Shown here: one piece after another, positions 48,452 to 58,716 of the stretch | Numbering within the stretch: position 1 is the first letter of the stretch | Layout of the letters: every line of letters starts with the position of its first letter | Assembly (NCBI RefSeq): GCF_025995175.1 | Contig: NZ_BAPV01000009.1 | Span: 1 to 64,000 of the forward strand | Direction: 5' to 3' | Source of the DNA: Asaia krungthepensis NRIC 0535 | GTDB taxonomy: Bacteria; Pseudomonadota; Alphaproteobacteria; Acetobacterales; Acetobacteraceae | DNA: 64,000 bases | The notes under the pieces: model-generated | The model's database searches: none | What the model was told of the DNA's origin: nothing | The model's input: the letters and a program-made list of their open reading frames with translations, nothing else | Made by a program: the position numbers and the translations under genes

Positions 48452-49773
48452 TGCCTGCGTCTTCCCGCCTCGCCCTGCGCGGCACGACATTGCGCTTTGC
48501 GGGCAATCCTTTCGATATGCCGCCGGAGGAGGCCCTGATCACCGATAGCGACGGGGTGGTCGTCATTGAGGAGGGCCATATTACCGCAGTCGGGTCGTAC
48601 CGGGCGATCGGCGCTGACCTACCCCGCGACATGCCTGTGATCGATCATCGGTCGCAGCTTATCGGACCGGGTTTCATCGACGCCCATGTGCACTACCCTC
48701 AACTCGGGGTCATCGCGTCCTATGGCGAGCAGCTTCTGACCTGGCTGGAGCGCTATGTCTTCCCTGAGGAACGACGCTTTGCAGAACAGGCCTATGCCGC
48801 GCGTATCGCCTCATCTTTCCTCGACCAGCTGCTCGACCACGGCACGACAACGGCAGCTGTCTACTGCACGGTTCACCCGGAATCAGCCGACGCCTTCTTC
48901 GAGGAATCGCAAAAGCGCAATACGCGTATGATTGCGGGAAAAGTCCTTATGGATCGCAATGCGCCAGATTACCTCCGTGATAGCGCGAGAGAGGGCTATG
49001 ATCAGTCCCGTGATCTGATCGCCCGATGGCATGGCCATGGCCGGCAGCTCTATGCCGTGACACCGCGCTTCGCGCCGACCAGCACCGAGGAGCAACTGGA
49101 GCTTGCAGGCGCGCTTCTGGATACAGCGCCCGATCTGTTCATGCAGACCCATCTGCTCGAGACAAGACGTGAGGCGGAGTGGGTTGCATCGCTCTTCCCG
49201 CAGCGTTCGGGGTATCTCGATGTCTACGACCATGCGCGTCTGGTGCGGCCGCGCAGCATCTTCGGTCACGCCGTCCATGTCTCAGAGCAGGATCTGACGC
49301 GCTGCGCCCATGCTGGTTGTACCCTCGCCCATTGCCCGACCTCCAATGCCTTTCTCGGCAGCGGGGCCTTCAGGATATTCGAGGCGCTGAGACGCGACCG
49401 TCCGGTCCACGTCGCTCTCGGGACCGATATCGGTGGCGGCAACAGCCTCTCGATGCTGCGTGTCATGAACGATGCGTATTGTGCCGCCCAGGCCCATGAC
49501 ACAACCCTGCACCCGGTTCAGGCCTATTGGCTGGCGACCGCAGGCGCGGCCCAGGCGCTCGGCCTTCAGGGGGTGATCGGGGAACTCGAGCCGGGTCGTG
49601 AGGCCGATCTCTGCGTGCTCGATCCGTTCGCCACTCCGCTCATGGCCCAGCGCGCGCAAAGGGCGGAGAAAACTTCCGATCTGCTGTTCGCCCTGTCGAT
49701 GCTCGGTGACGAGCGCGCTATTGCAGCCACCTACGTGATGGGCAGGCGTCATGAACGAACGGCATCGGCCTGA
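48448..49773 (+). CDS. guaD: Guanine deaminase
   Basis: A 441-residue metal-dependent amidohydrolase converting guanine to xanthine. Metal-ligand motif GFIDAHVHYPQL (His-x-His); EQLLTWLERYVFPEE and HCPTSNAFLGSG are specific to guanine deaminase, followed by LGTDIGGGNSLSM carrying the metal-binding Asp. The ATG overlaps the FUSC stop (ATGA), so the two proteins are co-translated, hinting at purine or aromatic waste handling. No xanthine dehydrogenase genes are adjacent. Confidence 0.95.
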   Translation: MMPASSRLALRGTTLRFAGNPFDMPPEEALITDSDGVVVIEEGHITAVGSYRAIGADLPRDMPVIDHRSQLIGPGFIDAHVHYPQLGVIASYGEQLLTWLERYVFPEERRFAEQAYAARIASSFLDQLLDHGTTTAAVYCTVHPESADAFFEESQKRNTRMIAGKVLMDRNAPDYLRDSAREGYDQSRDLIARWHGHGRQLYAVTPRFAPTSTEEQLELAGALLDTAPDLFMQTHLLETRREAEWVASLFPQRSGYLDVYDHARLVRPRSIFGHAVHVSEQDLTRCAHAGCTLAHCPTSNAFLGSGAFRIFEALRRDRPVHVALGTDIGGGNSLSMLRVMNDAYCAAQAHDTTLHPVQAYWLATAGAAQALGLQGVIGELEPGREADLCVLDPFATPLMAQRAQRAEKTSDLLFALSMLGDERAIAATYVMGRRHERTASA

Positions 49774-49820
49774 TTTCCAAGCGCCGTAGAGTTCGTGCCT
49801 GCAGCCGATCGAATTCTGCG

Positions 49821-50798
49821 TCAAATCATGCCGTATTGCTGCAACCACGCCTCATACCACTGCGGCCAGCGTGACGTGACCTGATCCGGCTCTCCCATAC
49901 CGAACCCATGCCCCCCGGAGGGCAGACGACGATAATCGACCGCCGTGCCGATGGCCGTGCAGGTCCGGGCCATCAACGAGGCATTATAGGGGTTGGCGAT
50001 GCGATCATTATCGGCCTGGGTCAGGAACACAGGCGGATAACCGGGCATGACATGACTCTGCACAGACCAGAGTCGCGCAAGTGCCGGCTCGGCATCCATG
50101 CCAACGAGGTCACGATGGGTGGCCGTGTGGTCGTAGGGCTTTTCAAGCGTGATCACCGGGTAAATCAGTGCCGCACCGGCAGGCCGGGGGGCGCGTGACG
50201 CATGCTCGAACGCCACAAATGGCCCAGATCCGTGCCATTGCGAGGCTGTCATGCCCATGAGATGCCCGCCTGCCGAAAAGCCAAGCAGCGTGATCCGCGC
50301 CGGATCGATTCCATCGGCACGGGCGTGGCGGCCAATCAGGGACAGGGCACGCCGGGCATCCTGCAAGGGCGCCAGAGGCCCCTCGGCCCAGCCCTCGCTG
50401 GGGAGGCGGTAGACGAGGACATACGCCGTGACACCCCGCGCCGTCAGCCAATGCGCGGCCGGGTATGCCTCACGCTGCATGCCGATACGCTGATACCCAC
50501 CGCCCGCTGCAATCAGCACAGCGCTTCCATTGGGACGCTCGGGCCGGAATATCTCCAGTCGGGGCTCGGTAATATTATACAGGGCGCCCTTTGCCGTAGC
50601 CTGCTCGGGCCCCCGAGGGCCTCCGCCCCCGGGGGGAGCGTCCGACCAGAGGGCAATCTGCTCAGGCGCCTTAGGGTGCGACGGGCCGTGACAGCCCGTG
50701 AGTGTTGCCGCGGAAAATCCAAGGGTCGAGGCCAGCAGGGAGCGACGCGGAAGGACCAGGGGTTGCGTCGGCGATACCCGAGCTGAAGAACCTGACAT
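49821..50798 (-). CDS. Alpha/beta-hydrolase, exported lipoprotein-like esterase
   Basis: A 325-residue hydrolase of the BD-FAE/xylan-esterase-like group. The N-terminus has a twin-arginine-like start (PRRSLLASTLGFSAATLTGC) ending in a lipobox with Cys about 36. The core has the oxyanion region GGGYQRIG, nucleophile GFSAGG and the C-terminal His in GGHGFG, with Asp in QADND. It probably hydrolyses acyl esters on carbohydrates in the periplasm or at the outer surface. It converges with guaD with no clear terminator. Confidence 0.85.
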   Translation of the reverse strand: MSGSSARVSPTQPLVLPRRSLLASTLGFSAATLTGCHGPSHPKAPEQIALWSDAPPGGGGPRGPEQATAKGALYNITEPRLEIFRPERPNGSAVLIAAGGGYQRIGMQREAYPAAHWLTARGVTAYVLVYRLPSEGWAEGPLAPLQDARRALSLIGRHARADGIDPARITLLGFSAGGHLMGMTASQWHGSGPFVAFEHASRAPRPAGAALIYPVITLEKPYDHTATHRDLVGMDAEPALARLWSVQSHVMPGYPPVFLTQADNDRIANPYNASLMARTCTAIGTAVDYRRLPSGGHGFGMGEPDQVTSRWPQWYEAWLQQYGMI

Positions 50799-50823
50799 TC
50801 CGCTTCCTTTCCCGATGAATGCG

Positions 50824-51210
50824 TCAGGCCTTTCTGACGAATTCCGATTTGAGGTTCATGGCGCCGATGCCTGGCACCTTGCAGGCGAGGTTATGCCCGT
50901 CATGCCCGTCGGTCAGGCGCACGCCCTTGATCTTGGTGCCGCCCTTGATGACGGAGGAAGATCCCTTGACCTTGAGATCCTTGATAATGGTCACGGTATC
51001 GCCATCCGCAAGGGGATTGCCATTGGCATCACGAATGACCGTATCTTCTGCGAGCGCAGGCGCGCCCTCGGCAATGCTCCATTCCAAAGCGCATTCGGGG
51101 CAGACCCAAAGTCCGCCATCCTGATAGATATGTTCACAGCCGCATTGCGGGCAGATATCGCTTTTCACGATCTTGTCGTCCTGTTTTTCTTCAGCGCCAA
51201 GAAAGGTCAT
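50824..51210 (-). CDS. PhnA-type zinc-ribbon protein (alkylphosphonate utilization/YjdM family)
   Basis: A 128-residue protein. N-terminal zinc ribbon C-P-Q-C-x14-C-P-E-C (CPQCGCEH and [10 protein letters not shown]) is followed by the C-terminal PhnA domain: [23 protein letters not shown], then [40 protein letters not shown] (partly shown). The name comes from phosphonate operons, but no phn genes are near and the function is unclear. An alternative ATG nine codons upstream is possible. Confidence 0.88.
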   Translation of the reverse strand: MTFLGAEEKQDDKIVKSDICPQCGCEHIYQDGGLWVCPECALEWSIAEGAPALAEDTVIRDANGNPLADGDTVTIIKDLKVKGSSSVIKGGTKIKGVRLTDGHDGHNLACKVPGIGAMNLKSEFVRKA

Positions 51211-51429
51211 CGACCGATCCGCGCCCGTTTTTCTCATTGGGTGCGAAAGCCTCTAGCCTTTTCTACAGGGGGTTTTCCAGCGCGATGTCAGGAAGAAGCG
51301 AAAAGACAGGCCAATGCAAACGAACGGAGGAGGCCGCAGCAAAACCGCCCCGACCAGTCAGGACGATAGCATCCGAATATTAAAACGGGGGAAAGCGACC
51401 GGCTAATCCGAAGGGACCCGCTGGGCGGG

Positions 51430-51521
<92 letters not shown>

Positions 51522-51812
51522 GTAACAGGATCACCCGGTCGTGGGCGGCTTATAGGGGGCAGATCATGCCCCTTGCAAGAGGGGATGAAACGATTCTTTC
51601 ACCCTGCCCCGATTTGCCAGGGACGCATCGCCGCGATTTTCCACCCGACCCGGCTCGATAATCATTGACGGCTCTACCTTGCCTCCTGTAGTGAGCCCCC
51701 CTCGCGGGAGCGCTTGCGCCTTCTGCCAATAATAAAAAGCGACTGGGCAATGCCGACTGGGGGAAAACCCCGGCAAAATTGCCAAGAGATCGGACTGATA
51801 GAGAGTTAAACC

Positions 51813-52127
51813 ATGTTCGCAGTCATCCGCACCGGCGGAAAGCAGTATCGCGTCGCCCCGCAGGCCACGCTGAAGGTTGAGAAGCTCGAAGCCGAAGCCG
51901 GCACGACCATCACCTTCTCCGACGTTCTGGCCGTTGGTTCCGACGCCGGCATCAAGATCGGCGCTCCGCTGGTTGCTGGCGCCACTGTCACGGCAACCGT
52001 GATCGCCCAGGACCGCCTGGACACGGTCATCATCTTCAAGAAGCGCCGCCGGCAGAACAGCCGCCGCAAGAATGGTCACCGCCAGCACGTGACCGTCCTG
52101 CGCATCGACGCGATCAACGCAGCGTAA
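51813..52127 (+). CDS. rplU: 50S ribosomal protein L21
   Basis: A 104-residue L21. The N-terminal [13 protein letters not shown] and C-terminal [19 protein letters not shown] are diagnostic. It is first in an rplU-rpmA-obgE-proB cluster, the conserved arrangement that couples ribosome assembly with the Obg GTPase. The spacing to rpmA is 28 bp. Confidence 0.97.
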   Translation: MFAVIRTGGKQYRVAPQATLKVEKLEAEAGTTITFSDVLAVGSDAGIKIGAPLVAGATVTATVIAQDRLDTVIIFKKRRRQNSRRKNGHRQHVTVLRIDAINAA

Positions 52128-52155
52128 CTGACGCTAGAGAGAAGGAGAGACCTCC

Positions 52156-54652
<2,497 letters not shown>

Positions 54653-54835
54653 CCTTAATTGGCTAGAATTTCTGGCCGGAGCCGATCGAAGACCCTCGTC
54701 AGATTGCTGTCTGGACCGCGATCGGGACAGGACATGCGAGGGCTTCGGCAGGCATGATCTCATGATTGCTGACGCCTCATGTGCAGGACACATGCCACTC
54801 AGCTATACGGTTTCGAAGATCAGTCGGGCTTGGTT

Positions 54836-55831
54836 TCAGGTCATCAAGGCGCTATCGCCGCCATTGACCTCGAATTCGGCACCCGTCGTGAGGGCTGATG
54901 CCTCGGACGCCAGAAATACTGCAATTGGAGAGATATCCTCCGGCTGAAGCCATCCCACCGGCTCCACCTCGCTCCGGGCGCGGTCGCGCCATGCCCGGGC
55001 CGGAGAAACCTGTCCCTTCACAGCGTGATGGGCCTGCTCCTCGACGGCGGTCAGGCGCTGGGGATTCAGCGTCAGTGCCGTGCCGACAAGGCCGGGGATC
55101 ACTGCATTGACGGTCATACCATAGGGGGCGAACTCCATGGCCGCTGATTTCATGAGCCCGATAAGCCCCCATTTGGAAGCCGAGTAGCTTGACCCGTTGC
55201 GGGTGCCATGACGTCCCTGCATTGAGGAAACAATCAGAACACGTCCTCCGCGACGCTTGATCATATGGGGCACGAAGGCACGAAGGGTGCGCGCCGTCCC
55301 GTTCAGGTTATTGTCTATCTGGTCGTCCCAATCGGCATCGTCCATATCGAGAATGGCCTTCCAGCCCTGAATAGCCGCATTGGCGACCAGAATATCGATC
55401 TGCCCCAAAGTCTCCGATATCTGCGCCGCCGCTGCGCGCATCTGGGCGATCTGCCGGATATCGGCCTTGATCACCACTGTCCGGCGGCCATAGTCTCTGA
55501 TGAGACGCGCTGTCTCCTCCAGTTCATCGCCCGTCGCGGGCATGGCATCGGCTACAGAACTGACCGGGCCCGCAATATCGATGATCGCGACATCGGCGCC
55601 ATTGGCAGCATATTCGACGGCAATGGCGCGTCCGATGCCCCGCGCGGCGCCTGTCACCACCGCGATCCGTCCCGCAAGCTGCGAACCGCGTCCAGGCTGG
55701 ATCGCGCCTGCACTGAAGGCCGGGGCAGGCAAGGGATCCCTGTTCTTTCCCGCTGCGGCTGCACCCAGAGGAAGCGCGGTAAGCAGCGCAGCGCCCCCGG
55801 CCAGGACAGATCGGCGCTTCCGATCGTTCAT
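54836..55831 (-). CDS. Short-chain dehydrogenase/reductase with a Tat-like signal peptide
   Basis: A 331-residue SDR. The first ~28 residues (DRKRRSVLAGGAALLTALPLG) look like a twin-arginine signal, followed by a spacer and then the NAD(P) fold: VVTGAARGIGRA, NAAIQGWKA, catalytic Ser/Tyr/Lys in SSMQGRHG and YSASKWG. Exported SDRs are unusual; they would need their cofactor bound in the cytoplasm. Acetic acid bacteria do have periplasmic sugar oxidases, but these are usually PQQ or flavin enzymes. Substrate unknown. The ATG has GGAGGGG just upstream, quite close. Confidence 0.83.
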   Translation of the reverse strand: MNDRKRRSVLAGGAALLTALPLGAAAAGKNRDPLPAPAFSAGAIQPGRGSQLAGRIAVVTGAARGIGRAIAVEYAANGADVAIIDIAGPVSSVADAMPATGDELEETARLIRDYGRRTVVIKADIRQIAQMRAAAAQISETLGQIDILVANAAIQGWKAILDMDDADWDDQIDNNLNGTARTLRAFVPHMIKRRGGRVLIVSSMQGRHGTRNGSSYSASKWGLIGLMKSAAMEFAPYGMTVNAVIPGLVGTALTLNPQRLTAVEEQAHHAVKGQVSPARAWRDRARSEVEPVGWLQPEDISPIAVFLASEASALTTGAEFEVNGGDSALMT

Positions 55832-56487
55832 CCCCTCCGCGTTCCTGCTTCCCGTTGCCTCATCATGTCCTCGGGTCATCGCGTCATGTCTCCTCGTCCT
55901 TGCAGTGATCATGTGTCGTTACACGAGAAGTCACGACCGCGAGATATGGACGCAGCTGCTATTTATTTCTTGTATGCAAGGAGAATCCCAGTATATAAAT
56001 TTCTATATTTCATACGACAACGAGTGTGGAAATTATATTTCCTGATTTCTCGATATTAAATAATTTTTTTTGATTTACACATTACGGTCATCTTGCCGGA
56101 CGATACAGGCTCAAGGCCGCGCGATCTCACCGACCGGGCAGCAGGCGCCCAAGGTGACGATCCCCGGCATACGATTCCGATCATATGATCACCCGCGGCC
56201 CCCGTTCACGAGAGGGAGACATCCGGGCAATGTCACGCAGTCTGAGCCTGCCTCGTCAGGCGACGCAAGAATCCTACCCTGCGCCCTCAAATCGGCGCTC
56301 CCTGCCTTCATCGATGTCGACCATGATGAGCGGCCCTGCGCGTGCTGTCTCGCCCTTCGAACCGGCTGCGTCATTCACCGGGGAGGCATTACCTCGCCTG
56401 ACCCCGATTCTGACGTGAAATGGGCTCAGACCCAGGCGAGATGATAAGATCGAAGGCCACCTTGCCCAGCCTCTGAAGCCCCTGAAC
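55832..56487. other. Intergenic region upstream of the SDR
   Basis: About 650 bp without a supportable gene. Bases 55960-56090 are AT-rich (for example tatataaatttctatatttc), a likely promoter or regulatory patch for the leftward SDR gene; the rest is GC-rich and only shadow frames occur. Confidence 0.5.
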
Positions 56488-57399
56488 TCAGGGACGCGGT
56501 GGCCAGCGCAACGTGGGTTCTGAGCGCACACGCCGTGCCCCGGCCTCCTCAGCCTGACGAAGTCTCTCCGCCTCGGCTGCGGCGCTGCGGGGGGCCATCT
56601 CCTGGCGTTGCCCCTCGCCACGGTTCGGTTCGGGCCTTGTCGCGCGCAGACGCCACGCATCGTCATGCTCATTCGGAGGAGGAGACTGGTTTCGCACCTC
56701 CTGCCCCATTGTCGGGCGCGGCGGACGGGGGGCCTCACGCGGCGGGGGCGGGTCGAAATGAGTAGGGCGGAGAATGCGCTCGATATTTTCCTGCGCACCG
56801 GATTCCGCATAGCTGTAGTCATCGCGTGCCTCAGGCAGGGACACGGGACGCTCGGACGCCCGCTCGACAGGCCAGTCGGCACTGCGATCGGAGCTCCTCT
56901 CCGGTGGTTTCTCCCGCCCACGCTCAGGGGCCTGCTCGCGACGATCCTCCCCTGCCCCGTCGCGCAGAGGCTGCGTCTCACGCATCCCCCCCTCTCCCTG
57001 TACCGGGTAGTCTCGTACCGCGTTATCCCGATGCCCTATGTCCCGGGTCTGGGCGGGCCGTTGCGCTGCCTGCCGGCTTGCCTCGCTGGACCACGGCATG
57101 ATCTCAGGGGGGCGCGCAGGTTCGGCGACCGGGTTGGTGACAGCTGCGGTACTGCGCCGCGGCGGGGCATAAACCGGCTCCCCCGACGGGCCGGTCTCGG
57201 GAATGTTCTGCCCAAGACGCATGGCGATAATGCGTAATTCGGCACGCACCTCGTTGAGCTGCAACTCAACCTCCTCCAGCCTCGGCTTCACCCCGAAGAT
57301 CGAGAACGGCATGAGGATGAACATGAGCCCCAGCCCCAGCAGGATGAAACCAGCCAGGAACTGCATCCAGAGCGGCAAGGTAAGAAGCGCTGTCGTCAT
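56488..57399 (-). CDS. Membrane-anchored proline/arginine-rich protein of unknown function
   Basis: A 303-residue protein with one hydrophobic N-terminal segment (WMQFLAGFILLGLGLMFILMP), a coiled-coil-like piece (RLEEVELQLNEVRAELRIIAMRL) and a long disordered region of Arg, Glu, Pro and Gln without recognisable domains. Probably inner-membrane-anchored with a cytoplasmic or periplasmic tail. Composition suggests a scaffold or binding tail, but this is inference. It ends about 650 bp before the SDR gene, same orientation. Confidence 0.65.
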   Translation of the reverse strand: MTTALLTLPLWMQFLAGFILLGLGLMFILMPFSIFGVKPRLEEVELQLNEVRAELRIIAMRLGQNIPETGPSGEPVYAPPRRSTAAVTNPVAEPARPPEIMPWSSEASRQAAQRPAQTRDIGHRDNAVRDYPVQGEGGMRETQPLRDGAGEDRREQAPERGREKPPERSSDRSADWPVERASERPVSLPEARDDYSYAESGAQENIERILRPTHFDPPPPREAPRPPRPTMGQEVRNQSPPPNEHDDAWRLRATRPEPNRGEGQRQEMAPRSAAAEAERLRQAEEAGARRVRSEPTLRWPPRP

Positions 57400-57498
57400 A
57401 ATCTGCGATCTATGCGATTTTTATCGACTCCGCCAAGAGAGATTATCGGTCATTAGGCGCACCGGGATCAAAACATGAACTGCGAGAGCGCTTGCCCC

Positions 57499-58716
57499 CT
57501 ACTGATGACGAGGTTCGAGCAGAATTTGCCCCCCGTGATCCAGGTCCAGCCCCTTACCCTGACGCAGAGCCGCCAGTGATTGGTGAAAGAGACGCACCCT
57601 GATTGTGATACGCCCCTCAGGGCTGCGCCAGCGCTCGAAGGCCAGAGTGGTATCGGGTGCCGTCTCATCCGGCTGATCGTCAAAGTGCCAATCGAGACCA
57701 TAATGCGCCGCCAGCGCATCGAGCGTGGTGTCATGTCCGGCGAAAGCCAGGAACCGAATATCGCGTCCGACAGTCGTCTCGTCAGGCAACGTTACTTCGT
57801 TTCCGTCGAGGAAGTCCTCCAGAACCCCCACAAGCTGATGCGCTTTTTGCTCGACCAGCGCGCCCCGGCGCCGCGTCAGTTGCGCCATGTATCCATGGAC
57901 AGGCAGGACTGCGGACAGGATCTTTTCATCAATGCGCCCGACCCAGCGCGTCGCATCGCGATCCAACCCCTCGACGTGAATCAGAAGCAAATTCTCGGCA
58001 AGCGACGCCGCACCGGCCGGCCCTCCGTCAATGACGGGGCGTCCCTTCTTCTCCCCGATCGTCAGGGGACGGATAAAGCACGGTCCTTTTTCGCTATCGC
58101 ATCCCTGCGGCACGATAAGAGCCTGCAGTGCTCTCAGCCCCGACTGGACCGTATCGGGACGATGCGACGCGTCGAAAGCGCCTGCCGACGCGGCATCGTC
58201 ATATAAAACGCGCTTATGGGCTGACACGTATCCTTCGGGTACGCCATCGAACAGGGGGTCGTGCTCCCCCGCAGGCAAGGATCGTGCTTTCCCAAGCGGG
58301 GCGAAAGCACGGGCCATGATCTGCCCACTCTCGCGTGTTCGGTCATCGGCGGAATCTGCCCAGACCAGGGGGGACGGTCGGGACAGGCACGTCTTCCCCG
58401 CTTCATGGCAGGAAAGGTCGTAATAGTCAGCGATATCCCGCATCATGGCATGCAGGGTTTCCCTCCCATGTGCAGTCAGTTGCCCCGGTGCCACAGGCCA
58501 GACCGGCCATTGAACGCCAGTTTCCTGTTGCAGCATTTCAGGCGACCGGGTGGGGCTTCGTATCCCGTGACGCGCCACCAGCGCCACCCGTTCAAGGACT
58601 TCTTTCGAGGCGGCAGGGCGCGCTGAAAATCGTGACGCTGGGGGTGCCAGAGCCCCACATATGAAGGCTGTCAGCGAAAGCGCGGCAGCAGAGGCGGCAA
58701 GACGGGACCGTCTCAT
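57499..58716 (-). CDS. Histidine acid phosphatase (phytase/AppA-like)
   Basis: A 405-residue secreted phosphatase. Signal-peptide-like N-terminus (about 1-26, AASAAALSLTAFICG). Nucleophile motif RHGIRSP at residues 49-55 and the proton-donor HD in AGHDTTLDAL at 328-329 form the family's active site. It could hydrolyse phytate, glucose-1-phosphate or other phosphomonoesters; the substrate is not readable. Its start overlaps the TonB receptor stop by 4 bp, so it is co-translated with the receptor, pointing to a coupled uptake role. Confidence 0.92.
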   Translation of the reverse strand: MRRSRLAASAAALSLTAFICGALAPPASRFSARPAASKEVLERVALVARHGIRSPTRSPEMLQQETGVQWPVWPVAPGQLTAHGRETLHAMMRDIADYYDLSCHEAGKTCLSRPSPLVWADSADDRTRESGQIMARAFAPLGKARSLPAGEHDPLFDGVPEGYVSAHKRVLYDDAASAGAFDASHRPDTVQSGLRALQALIVPQGCDSEKGPCFIRPLTIGEKKGRPVIDGGPAGAASLAENLLLIHVEGLDRDATRWVGRIDEKILSAVLPVHGYMAQLTRRRGALVEQKAHQLVGVLEDFLDGNEVTLPDETTVGRDIRFLAFAGHDTTLDALAAHYGLDWHFDDQPDETAPDTTLAFERWRSPEGRITIRVRLFHQSLAALRQGKGLDLDHGGQILLEPRHQ

